This document shows, one piece after another, positions 14,900 to 22,155 of a stretch of DNA of 33,392 nt. The DNA lies in NCBI GenBank assembly GCA_030537145.1, contig JAUNON010000028.1, positions 1-33,392 of the forward strand, given 5' to 3'. The notes below the pieces were generated by a model that saw nothing but the letters and a program-made list of their open reading frames with translations, was not told the DNA's origin and made no database searches. Source of the DNA: Lachnospiraceae bacterium (GTDB lineage Bacteria; Bacillota; Clostridia; Lachnospirales; Lachnospiraceae). Positions within the stretch are counted from its first letter, which is position 1; each line of letters opens with the position of its first letter. Made by a program: the position numbers and the translations under genes.

Positions 14900-15547
14900 C
14901 TAATTTGCCATCTTCCGCTCAATCCATTTCTGAGCCAGAATCAGAATGGAGATCAGCACCAGATAGAAAATAGCACCGGTGGTATACGCCTGTATGGTTT
15001 TGAAAGACAGGGCCGCATAATTTTGTATCTGTTTTGTTATTTCATTTACGACAATAACCGACAACATTGCCGTATCTTTTACAGAAATGATAAATTGGTT
15101 AAACAGGCCGGGCAGCATAGTCCGAAATGCCGGAGGCACAATAATATGGAACAGTGTCTGCATATTGGAAAGCCCAAGCGCAAGGCCGGCCTCCCTCTGC
15201 CCCGGATCGATTCCTGCCAGTGCGCCCCGCACCAGCTCAGAGATAAATGCCCCTGAATTTAATGTAATCGTAATAATACCTGCAGTCTCAGAGGATAACC
15301 GGATTCCCGTCAGCTTCGGAATAACATAATAGATCCACATGGCAAGAACCATCAGCGGAATTCCGCGGACGATCCAAATATACACATTTGCGATTCCCCT
15401 CGCCACCTTATTTTTTGACTGCAGCGCAAAGCCTGCCAGGGCACCTATAATAAAACCAAACAGGATACCCAGGATTGCAATAATCATGGTCCATTTCAGG
15501 CCCTTGAACAGCATCGGCAATAATACTTCCAAAAAGTTTAAATTCAT
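14900..15547 (-). CDS. Polar amino acid ABC transporter, permease (second system)
   Basis: 215 aa from ATG 15547, where GGGGA is properly spaced; an ATG two codons upstream is too close to it. About five membrane helices, the HisM-type segment IVRGIPLMVLAMWI, and the EAA loop (QREAGLALGLSNMQTLFHIIVPPAFR). It forms the channel for the transporter with the genes at 14098 and 15775. The gap to the binding-protein gene holds a hairpin repeat, as in the first ABC operon. Confidence 0.92.
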   Translation of the reverse strand: MNLNFLEVLLPMLFKGLKWTMIIAILGILFGFIIGALAGFALQSKNKVARGIANVYIWIVRGIPLMVLAMWIYYVIPKLTGIRLSSETAGIITITLNSGAFISELVRGALAGIDPGQREAGLALGLSNMQTLFHIIVPPAFRTMLPGLFNQFIISVKDTAMLSVIVVNEITKQIQNYAALSFKTIQAYTTGAIFYLVLISILILAQKWIERKMAN

Positions 15548-15596
15548 AATCATTCCCCAATTTCTATCTTCTTATTTTCCCATATATACTCATCCG

Positions 15597-15740
15597 GAGA
15601 CTGCTGCAAAATCAAAATGCAGAAGCTTTTGCACCGGCTCCTTTGAGCAATTATTCCATTTTTATTCCACGATTCAAAAAGGGACCGCACAATACGGCCC
15701 AGGGAAATTCCCTCCTCCATATTGCGGCAGCCCCTTTGCT
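15597..15740. repeat. Intra-operon hairpin repeat between binding protein and permease
   Basis: CTGCTGCAA near the left end pairs with TTGCGGCAG near the right end. The left end GACTGCTGCAAAATCAAAAT resembles the ends of the elements at 2528 and 22070. It occupies the same operon position as the element at 2528-2607. The inner part is less clearly paired. Confidence 0.5.
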
Positions 15741-15774
15741 TTCCTGCCCGTCTGACGACGATCTTTTTTCTGAT

Positions 15775-16605
15775 TTACTCACACCATTTCGCCATCAGCT
15801 CATCCAGCGTCCCGTTTGCCGTCAGCTCATCAATCGCCGCATCAAAGATTTCCACGATGCCTTCATTAGCCTTTGTACAATCAAAGGAAATCGCGATTGC
15901 ATAGGGAGCCTGGCCCTGATTGAACTGATCGCCCACGACTGCAAGCTTCGTGCTTTCTGCGGTATTGATATAGAATGCAGCGCCAGGGCCATCCTGTATC
16001 ACCGCATCTACCATCCCCTGTTCCAGGGACTCATAAGCAGTCGTAATGGTATCATGTACTTCGATCTTCGTAATGCCGTTGTTCTGGCAATACAGATGAG
16101 AAGCGGTACCCTTTTCCACAGCCACCAGATAATCATTGCTCTTCAGCGCTTCCACATCCGTAATCTCTGCCGGACTGGTCTCGGTGTTCACCATGACCAC
16201 CTGACCGGAATCACAGTAGGTCTTGGAGAAGCTCATCACTTCTTTTCTTTCATCGGTGGCGCAAAGCGCAGCCATACCAAAATCAAGCTTTCCTTCTGCC
16301 AGGGAGGTGGTCAGTGCGGAATAATCCATGGCCTGAATCTCTCCGTCCAGTTCAAATCCCAGCAGATCCTGCAGTGCAGCTAAAAAGTCCAGATCGAAAC
16401 CGATCAGTGTGGACCCGTCCGTATCATAATAAGTAAACGGTCCGAACAATCCGGTGGTTCCAAATTTCAGGCTGACACCCTCCAGCGCACCTGCCACAGA
16501 CTCGGCCTCTGCGGCCGCCTCGGTCTCATCCGCCATAACGTTCATTCCCAACAAGGATGCTGCCATAGCAGCAGATAATAAAACGGATACCAATTTCTTT
16601 TTCAT
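15775..16605 (-). CDS. Amino acid ABC transporter, substrate-binding protein (second system)
   Basis: 276 aa, SBP_bac_3-like: GLFGPFTYYDTDGSTLIGFDLDFLAAL at the first lobe and EGKLDFGMAALCATDERKEVMSFSKTY at the hinge region. The signal peptide (MKKKLVSVLLSAAMAASLLGMNVMA-DE) has no lipobox cysteine, unlike the first system's protein. It would therefore be released or held some other way, which is odd for a Gram-positive binding protein. Strong RBS AAAAAGGAGGAG. First gene of the operon; promoter at 16809-16837 and a possible leader terminator at 16711-16740. The ligand is unknown. Confidence 0.9.
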   Translation of the reverse strand: MKKKLVSVLLSAAMAASLLGMNVMADETEAAAEAESVAGALEGVSLKFGTTGLFGPFTYYDTDGSTLIGFDLDFLAALQDLLGFELDGEIQAMDYSALTTSLAEGKLDFGMAALCATDERKEVMSFSKTYCDSGQVVMVNTETSPAEITDVEALKSNDYLVAVEKGTASHLYCQNNGITKIEVHDTITTAYESLEQGMVDAVIQDGPGAAFYINTAESTKLAVVGDQFNQGQAPYAIAISFDCTKANEGIVEIFDAAIDELTANGTLDELMAKWCE

Positions 16606-16710
16606 AATCTTCTCCTCCTTTTTCGGCTAAAGCCAGCCGGTGATTTACAGCACACAGGACAGCCTATGATATGTATGGTACAGATATGCAAAATATCTCT
16701 CTATACACAC

Positions 16711-16740
16711 AAAAAGACGTTTTACTGATCCGTAAAACGC
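16711..16740 (-). terminator. Possible leader terminator (attenuator) of the second ABC operon
   Basis: On the minus strand, CGTTTTAC pairs with GTAAAACG around GGATCA and is followed by TCTTTTTG. It lies between the predicted transcription start (near 16802) and the binding-protein ATG at 16605. It could therefore attenuate transcription. No T-box core is seen on this strand. Confidence 0.45.
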
Positions 16741-16808
16741 CTTCGTTTTTCACTTATTCTGTTCTGTTTTTGTGATACACGGGATAACCTGTGCTGTTTA
16801 TGGTGGAC

Positions 16809-16837
16809 ACTATATCATCTGATTTTAGATTTGTCCA
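16809..16837 (-). promoter_or_regulatory. Promoter of the second amino acid ABC operon, with palindromic flanks
   Basis: On the minus strand, TGGACA (16832-16837), 17 nt, TATAGT (16809-16814). TGGACA at one edge and TGTCCA at the other form an inverted repeat around the promoter, a possible operator. The leader would be about 195 nt. Confidence 0.6.
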
Positions 16838-16910
16838 GCCATATCTTCGGATTGTTTGCATTTTTATCAATTTCCGCCGGTCCGCTTAATTTAATTAAGT
16901 TTTTCACAAT

Positions 16911-17053
16911 GTAACAGTTCAGCCTTCAGCCAAACTGTTACGGAAACCAGCCCATTTAAAGTTCGCCTTCGGCGAAGGGGCTGGTTTCTTTTCAACCGTC
17001 ACTTGTTCTTACGGGCTTTGCAGCCAGTGCAAAGCCCTAGGCTGAACTGTTAC
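16911..17053. mobile_element. 143-bp MITE-like element with perfect 8-bp target duplication
   Basis: Terminal inverted repeats GTAACAGTTCAGCCT (left) and AGGCTGAACTGTTAC (right). It is flanked by TTCACAAT on both sides (16903-16910 and 17054-17061). Inside lie a GAAACCAGCCC / GGGCTGGTTTC stem followed by TTTTC and a copy of the 25-nt hairpin seen at 1025 and 10203. It encodes no protein. It separates the ABC operon from selC within the gene-free gap 16606-17139. Confidence 0.82.
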
Positions 17054-17082
17054 TTCACAATTTCTGTTTTTTGGATTTCCGC

Positions 17083-17111
17083 TTGTAAAGTTCTTAGAGT
17101 TTTGCTATAAT
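17083..17111 (+). promoter_or_regulatory. Promoter of selC
   Basis: TTGTAA (17083-17088), 17 nt, TATAAT (17106-17111), placing transcription start about 20 nt before the tRNA. It lies just right of the MITE-like element. Confidence 0.75.
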
Positions 17112-17139
17112 GGCGGTAATTTATGAGACAAACCGATTT

Positions 17140-17235
17140 GGGAGTAGATAGGTGCTGGTGTATCTCCTGGTCTTCAAAACCAGTGTGGGGTATTTTGATA
17201 TCCCGGGTGGGTTCAATTCCCACATACTTCCGCCA
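17140..17235 (+). tRNA. selC: tRNA-Sec (anticodon UCA)
   Basis: 96 nt including an encoded CCA. The acceptor arm GGGAGTA pairs with TACTTCC (one G-U), followed by discriminator G. The anticodon stem CTGGT/ACCAG encloses CTTCAAA, so the anticodon is TCA (17174-17176) and reads UGA. The long variable arm GGGGTAT-TTTG-ATATCCC and the T arm GTGGG-TTCAATT-CCCAC are typical of tRNA-Sec. The D stem (AGATA/TATCT) is less regular and the eighth acceptor pair appears mismatched, so exact ends could shift by a base. It is serylated, then converted by SelA (encoded at 30664) and carried to UGA by SelB (28754). It lies directly upstream of the prd operon that uses it. Confidence 0.93.
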
Positions 17236-17351
17236 AAAATTATTTTTATTTATAATAGATCAATAGCTGTACGCTCTTTTTCCACCGGGGATTTGATCCT
17301 CATGTTTCATATCGTGATGAATAGGAAACCGGAAACAGAGCCGATATTTAC

Positions 17352-17393
17352 AAAGATGTAAATGCCGGTAAGGCCGGATTTATATCTTTTTTT
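17352..17393 (+). terminator. Intrinsic terminator between selC and prdC
   Basis: AAAGATGTAAAT pairs with ATTTATATCTTT (12 bp, one G-U), with an inner CCGG/CCGG pairing, followed by seven T. It ends selC transcripts. If a promoter lies at the TATAAT at 17251-17256, it could also attenuate the prd operon. Confidence 0.8.
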
Positions 17394-17394
17394 A

Positions 17395-17410
17395 TGATAT
17401 CCGAATATCA
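17395..17410. promoter_or_regulatory. Palindrome upstream of prdC, possible operator
   Basis: TGATAT-CCGA-ATATCA, 6-bp arms, directly after the terminator and about 100 nt before the prdC ATG. It is the clearest palindrome in the prd upstream region and could bind a dimeric regulator. Function is inferred only. Confidence 0.35.
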
Positions 17411-17512
17411 CTCCATCGTTGAACGCCCGCACGGGGCGGACCGATCGGAAGCGGCGGGGCCAAGCTCCCCCAAAGGAAACGCAGCGGAAAATTCCGGGAA
17501 GGAGACCTTATT

Positions 17513-19012
17513 ATGGAAACACGCAAAACCATTCTTCTGAAACAGCACATCGGCGCCCCCTGTCAGGCAGTCGTGGAAAAAGGAAGTATCCTGAAGCGGG
17601 GAACGCTTCTAGCCGTTCCCACCGGACTCGGCGCTCCCATTTACAGCCCTTATGACGGAATAGCAGCCGATATTACGGATACTGCGGTGATTATTCAGCC
17701 CGCCGATCTGCAAAGCGATGGTTTTGAACCCATCGTACCGGAAGATGATACCAGGCTGGCTGCCATAAAAGCTGCCGGACTGGTGGGCATGGGAGGCGCA
17801 GGCTTCCCTACGGCAGTAAAGCTGCATACGGATTTAAAGGGCGGCTATATTCTGGTCAATGCCGCAGAATGCGAGCCTCTGCTGGGACACAATATGCGCC
17901 AATTGGAGACTATGACAGAGCAGACCGTCCGGGGTGTCCGCTACTGCATGGAGATTGCAAACGCTAAAAAAGGCGTATTTGCCATTAAGGCCAAACACAA
18001 GGAGGCTGTCGCCGCACTGGAAGCAGCGCTGAAGCAGGAGCCGGATATCTCCATCCATCTTCTTCCGGATCTGTATCCTATGGGAGAAGAGCGGGCCGTT
18101 GTCCGGGAGGTCCTGGGAAAGCTGCTGGCTCCCACCGACCTGCCCTCCGCCGCAGATGCCGTGGTCATTAATGTAGAAACCGTGCTGCGGGCAGCCCAGG
18201 CTATTGAGGAAAAACGTCCGGTCATCACAAAGAACGTGACAGTAGCCGGAAAGCTGAAGGGCGGCAAGGGGCCCCATATTTTCATGGATGTACCCATCGG
18301 CACCACCGTAGGCGAGCTGATCGAGCGGGCCGGAGGTATTGACGGAGAATACGGGGAGATCATTATGGGCGGACCCTTCACCGGAAAACCCACTGCCCTG
18401 GATGCCCCTATTACCAAGACCACGGGAGGCATCCTGGTCACAAAGCCCTTTGAAAATCTGAATCACAAAAAGACGGGCCTGCTGGTTTGCGCCTGCGGCG
18501 GAAATGAAGCCCGGATGCGGGATCTGGCCGAAAAAATGAACGGAGATGTGGTGCTGGTTCAAAGCTGCAAGCAGGCCGTGGATGTAAAAGGAACACTGAA
18601 ATGCCAAAATCCGGGCAACTGTCCCGGTCAGGCGCAGAAATGCCTGAACTTTAAAAAAGCCGGATGCGAAGAAATCCTGATCGGAAACTGCTCCGACTGC
18701 ACCAATACCGTGATGGGATCCGCCCCTAAGCTGGGCCTGAAGGTACATCACCAAACGGATCACGTTTTTCAAACCATGGACCTGGAGGTCATGCGGTATC
18801 TGACCAAATCCAAGAAGCTGGCCCAGGAGGAGACCGGAGAGACTGCTTCTCCGACACCGGAGGTTTCCGATGCGAAGGCTTCCGCTCCGGCTTCTGCGGC
18901 CGAAAAAACAACGGCCTTCACTTCGGAAACCGGAGACGGCGTGATCCGCATCCATATCGAAGAAGGAAAAGACATTAACCTGGAATTCCGCTTCACGGAT
19001 TTTCACGGCTAA
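17513..19012 (+). CDS. prdC: PrdC: RnfC-like electron transfer protein for D-proline reductase
   Basis: 499 aa, RnfC-like. The FMN/NADH-binding type core has GLVGMGGAGFPTAVKL (about residues 91-106) and ILVNAAECEPLLGHN. The C-terminal half is Cys-rich (VCACGG, CQNPGNCPGQAQKC, GNCSDC) and probably binds a metal cluster or passes electrons. PrdC is thought to carry electrons, probably from NADH, to the proline reductase. Some clostridial PrdC proteins are reported as selenoproteins; here there is no internal UGA, so this is a Cys form. After an Ala/Ser/Thr-rich linker the tail (476-492) repeats a motif found in PrdA. It starts with RBS GGAAGGAG and is the first gene of the prd operon. Confidence 0.9.
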   Translation: METRKTILLKQHIGAPCQAVVEKGSILKRGTLLAVPTGLGAPIYSPYDGIAADITDTAVIIQPADLQSDGFEPIVPEDDTRLAAIKAAGLVGMGGAGFPTAVKLHTDLKGGYILVNAAECEPLLGHNMRQLETMTEQTVRGVRYCMEIANAKKGVFAIKAKHKEAVAALEAALKQEPDISIHLLPDLYPMGEERAVVREVLGKLLAPTDLPSAADAVVINVETVLRAAQAIEEKRPVITKNVTVAGKLKGGKGPHIFMDVPIGTTVGELIERAGGIDGEYGEIIMGGPFTGKPTALDAPITKTTGGILVTKPFENLNHKKTGLLVCACGGNEARMRDLAEKMNGDVVLVQSCKQAVDVKGTLKCQNPGNCPGQAQKCLNFKKAGCEEILIGNCSDCTNTVMGSAPKLGLKVHHQTDHVFQTMDLEVMRYLTKSKKLAQEETGETASPTPEVSDAKASAPASAAEKTTAFTSETGDGVIRIHIEEGKDINLEFRFTDFHG

Positions 19013-19060
19013 TGAAAAATCATCAAGCTTACATACCCTATTTTTACAGGAGGTAATCCC

Positions 19061-20956
19061 ATGTCAATTACTGCTGAAACTGCCAAAGAACATAAAAATG
19101 ATCCGGCAGTGCTCTGCTGCCGTGCCGAGGAGGGCACTGTCCTTACGGCTGCAAACCTGGAGGATCCGGCCATTTTCGATGACCTGGTGGACTCCGGACT
19201 GTTAAATCTGGATAACTGCCTTACCATCGGGCAGGTCATCGGGGCCACCCTGACCAAGACCTGCGATTCCCTGACACCGCTGCGGGCGGATGTGATCGAT
19301 GCGATTCAGAAGATGGAAGAGGATTCTTCGGAAGAGAATGTCTCTGCATCCGGCACAGCGCCGGCTGCCGCAAGCCCTGCAGTGTCCGCACTTACGCCAT
19401 CTGCAAACGGCACTTCCTTTTCCATCCCTGCCGGTGCCGGAACCTTGAAGATCCATATCGGGGAAGGAAAGGGGATTGATATTGAGCTGCCGGTAAGCAT
19501 GGCTGCCGCCGTACCCGGAAACACGGCCGGCTCTTCCGCCGCTGCCCCTGGCGCTGCTGCCGCTGTACCGGCTGCCCCGGCCCAACTGCCTCCCAAGGTG
19601 GTGCGCAGTGTCACCAGAAAGCATTATAAGATCACCGAAGTCAAACGGGGGCCGGAAACGAAGATCGACGGCACCACGCTTTATATCCGGGAAGGCATCG
19701 AAGCCGAGGCTGTCGATTCCCAGGAGCTGGTGCTGGATCTGAAGATCGATATCATTACCCCCGCCGAGTATAACCAATATTCCGAAACCATCATGGACGT
19801 TCAGCCCATCGCCGCCAAGGAAGGAGACGCCGATGTGGGAACCGGCGTGACCCGGGTACTGGACGGTGTGGTTATGATGGTTACGGGAACGGATGAAAAC
19901 GGCGTCCAGATCGGAGAATTCGGTTCCTCCGAGGGAATCCTGGAGGAAAACATCATGTGGAACCGTCCCGGCTGCCCGGATAAGGGCGAGACCTTTATCA
20001 AAACACAGGTCACCATCAAGGCCGGTACGAACATGGAGCGTCCCGGACCGCTGGCCGCCCATTCCGCTACGGATGTGATCACCCAGGAGATCCGCCAGGC
20101 TCTGAAGGCTCTGGAGGATGAATCCCTGGTAGTCAATACGGAGACCTACGAACAGATCCGCCGTCCCGGCAAGAAAAAAATCGTCATTGTAAAGGAGATC
20201 ATGGGCCAGGGAGCCATGCATGATAACCTGCTGCTTCCCGTGGAGCCGGTGGGTGTGCTGGGCGCAAAGCCCAACGTGGACCTGGGCAATGTGCCTGTTG
20301 TGGTATCTCCCGTGGAGGTGCTGGACGGCTGTATCCATGCCCTGACCTGCATCGGTCCGGCCTCCAAGGAAATGTCCCGTCATTACTGGAGAGAACCTCT
20401 GGTGCTGGAGGCCCTTCACGATCCGGAGGTGGATCTGTGCGGTGTGATTCTGGTGGGCAGTCCCCAGATCAATGCGGAAAAATTTTATGTATCCAAGCGG
20501 GTAGGCATGACCTGCGAGGCCATGGATGTGGACGGCGCCATCGTTACTACCGAGGGCTTCGGCAATAACCACATTGATTTTGCCAGCCACATTGAGCAGA
20601 TCGGTATGCGGGGCATTTCCGTTGTGGGAATGTCCTTCTGTGCAAAGCAGGGCGCACTGGTGGTCGGAAATAAATATATGACCCATATGGTGGATAATAA
20701 TAAGTCCGAGGGCGGTATCGAAAATGAGGTGCTGGGCTGCAATACCCTGTGCCCGGAGGATGCCATCCGCGCCCTGAATATGCTGAAGCTGCAGATGGCC
20801 GGTGGAAAGGCAAAGCCCGCAGAAAAGAAATGGAATCCCAATGTAAAGGCAAACAATGTGGAGCTGATTTCCAACGTGACCGGAAAGCCCATTGAGCTGG
20901 TAAAGAATGAGACCTCTTTGCCCATGAGCCAGAAACGGAAGGAAAAATATTCTTAA
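19061..20956 (+). CDS. prdA: PrdA: D-proline reductase proprotein (pyruvoyl-forming)
   Basis: 631 aa. It is the precursor of two subunits of D-proline reductase, which reductively opens D-proline to 5-aminovalerate. Cys430 in HALTCIGPASKE is the expected self-cleavage site. Cutting before it yields a beta part of 429 residues and an alpha part of 202 residues that starts with the pyruvoyl group. An N-terminal domain (1-85) is joined by Ala/Pro/Ser-rich linkers to a short motif (127-143) and then to the conserved core from about residue 185. RBS AGGAGG. The alpha part carries the conserved stretch DLCGVILVGSPQINAEKFYVSKR. It works with PrdB, which supplies selenocysteine. Confidence 0.95.
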   Translation: MSITAETAKEHKNDPAVLCCRAEEGTVLTAANLEDPAIFDDLVDSGLLNLDNCLTIGQVIGATLTKTCDSLTPLRADVIDAIQKMEEDSSEENVSASGTAPAAASPAVSALTPSANGTSFSIPAGAGTLKIHIGEGKGIDIELPVSMAAAVPGNTAGSSAAAPGAAAAVPAAPAQLPPKVVRSVTRKHYKITEVKRGPETKIDGTTLYIREGIEAEAVDSQELVLDLKIDIITPAEYNQYSETIMDVQPIAAKEGDADVGTGVTRVLDGVVMMVTGTDENGVQIGEFGSSEGILEENIMWNRPGCPDKGETFIKTQVTIKAGTNMERPGPLAAHSATDVITQEIRQALKALEDESLVVNTETYEQIRRPGKKKIVIVKEIMGQGAMHDNLLLPVEPVGVLGAKPNVDLGNVPVVVSPVEVLDGCIHALTCIGPASKEMSRHYWREPLVLEALHDPEVDLCGVILVGSPQINAEKFYVSKRVGMTCEAMDVDGAIVTTEGFGNNHIDFASHIEQIGMRGISVVGMSFCAKQGALVVGNKYMTHMVDNNKSEGGIENEVLGCNTLCPEDAIRALNMLKLQMAGGKAKPAEKKWNPNVKANNVELISNVTGKPIELVKNETSLPMSQKRKEKYS

Positions 20957-20991
20957 ATCCGGCAGGACGGCCGCTTACGGAAGGAAATTTT

Positions 20992-21225
20992 ATGAAATAC
21001 GGTGATAAGCTGATTTATATAGAAGGAATTATCACGGAGGTTCACGATGGCGCTGTTGCCATTGACCTGAAAGGACGGCTGGGCTCTATGAGAGTCCCTC
21101 TGCGGATGCTGATTTCTGACTATCCTCTGCAGGTGGGACAGACCGTAGGCTTTCACATGAGCTTTCTTGAACAGTTGGGCCCTGAGCCGGATCCGAAATA
21201 CCGGAAACCGGATACCCCGGTCTGA
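20992..21225 (+). CDS. Small conserved protein of the D-proline reductase operon
   Basis: 77 aa, between prdA and prdB with RBS AAGGAAA. It has a beta-rich pattern (KLIYIEGIITEVHDGAVAIDLKGRLGSMRVPLRMLI) followed by DYPLQVGQTVGFHMSFLEQLGPEPD, suggestive of a small barrel fold. Short proteins of this sort occur in prd loci, and I believe it belongs to the CBO2463/CBO2479 domain group. No biochemical function is known to me; a role in maturation or assembly of the reductase is inferred from position alone. Confidence 0.75.
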   Translation: MKYGDKLIYIEGIITEVHDGAVAIDLKGRLGSMRVPLRMLISDYPLQVGQTVGFHMSFLEQLGPEPDPKYRKPDTPV

Positions 21226-21324
21226 GATATTTCGCAGTTGTTTCATATCTTTGCGGTTCTCTGCACAGATCTGTCCAATCGCTGCGATATTTCTACATAT
21301 TTTCGAAGAAAGGAGGAAAATAGC

Positions 21325-22050
21325 ATGAGCTTAACCAGAATAGACGGACTCCAGTCCGAAATCTATGTTCCGATTACTCCGCCCCCCGTATGGGCGCCGG
21401 TTACAAAACCGTTAAGCGAGATGACCGTGGCCATCGCCACTGCCGCCGGCGTGCATCACAAAAGCGACAAGCGCTTTAATCTGGCAGGTGATTTCACCTT
21501 CCGCAAAGTGCTGGATACCATGCCCTCCAGCGAGCTGATGGTCTCCCACGGCGGATACGACAACAGTGATGTCAACAAGGACATCAACTGTATGTTCCCC
21601 ATTGACCGTCTCCACGAGCTGGCAAAGGACGGCGTGATTGGAAAAGTTGCTCCTGTTCATATCGGATTTATGGGCGGCGGCGGAAATCAGGAAAAGTTTA
21701 AAAATGAAACAGGCCCTGAAATTGCACGGATTCTGAAAGATGAAAATGTGGATGCCGTCATCCTTACCGCCGGGTGAGGGACCTGTCACCGCTCTGCAGT
21801 ACTGGTGCAGAGAGCGATTGAAGCTGCAGGAATACCTACGATCATTATTGCTGCGCTTCCGCCTGTCGTGAAACAGACAGGCACCCCAAGAGCGGTTGCG
21901 CCCCTGGTTCCCATGGGAGCAAACGCCGGGCAGCCTCACAACATTGATATGCAGTATCATATTGTGAAGGATGCGCTGTTACAGTTGGAAAAGCTGGAAA
22001 CCCCCGGACAGGTCGTTTCCCTTCCATACGAATATGTTGCAAAAGTATAA
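21325..22050 (+). CDS. prdB: PrdB: selenocysteine-containing subunit of D-proline reductase
   Basis: 241 aa when the in-frame TGA at 21775-21777 is read as Sec151. The start ATG 21325 has AAAGGAGG upstream. The frame stays open on both sides of the TGA and the flanks match the redox motif of the family (VDAVILTAG-U-GTCHRSAVL), giving a U-x-x-C pair with Cys154. It forms the Sec subunit of the reductase with PrdA, accepting electrons and attacking the substrate bound at the pyruvoyl group. Simple gene callers would split it in two or stop at residue 150. A SECIS-like hairpin follows the TGA. Length equals that known for the family. Confidence 0.95.
21775..21777 (+). other. UGA recoded as selenocysteine in prdB (Sec151)
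   Basis: TGA in frame with the ATG at 21325 (codon 151) and the stop at 22048-22050. Its context is AG-U-GTCH, the known active-site position of PrdB. Confidence 0.94.
21790..21815 (+). promoter_or_regulatory. Bacterial SECIS-like hairpin of prdB
   Basis: CGCTCTGCA pairs with TGCAGAGAGCG (2-nt bulge) around the loop GTACTGG. It starts 12 nt after the UGA, the spacing expected for a bacterial SECIS bound by SelB. Confidence 0.75.
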
Positions 22051-22069
22051 AGCATCTTCCTACTCATTC

Positions 22070-22128
22070 GGGGGCCGTTGCAAAATTCAATTTGCGAGCT
22101 TTCGCATTTTGATCTGGCAGCAGCCCCC
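22070..22128 (+). repeat. Hairpin repeat between prdB and prdD
   Basis: GGGGGCCGTTGC pairs with GCAGCAGCCCCC, with inner CAAAAT/ATTTTG and GCGA/TCGC pairs. The left arm is nearly identical to the element at 2528. No T run follows, so it may stabilise the prdCAB mRNA or lower prdDE expression. Confidence 0.6.
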
Positions 22129-22155
22129 GAATCACTTAGAACAGAAGGGAGCCCC

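Noticed and set aside
16606..17139. T-box or other amino acid riboswitch before the second ABC operon
   Set aside because: No TGGNACC antiterminator core or specifier arm could be found on the minus strand; only a simple terminator hairpin.
17236..17512. Sigma-54 type promoter for prdC, as used with PrdR in Clostridioides difficile
   Set aside because: No convincing TGGC-N8-TTGC pattern is present and no PrdR-like gene lies in the window.
19202..20686. Long open frame (494 codons) on the minus strand opposite prdA, and a similar one at 17834-19006 opposite prdC
   Set aside because: They are antisense to well-recognised genes, have low-complexity Gly/His/Ser-rich translations, and show no family motifs or RBS.
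21325..22050. prdB as a pseudogene or two genes split by a stop codon
   Set aside because: The UGA is at the known Sec site with U-x-x-C, a SECIS-like hairpin follows, and selC/selA/selB/selD are all present.
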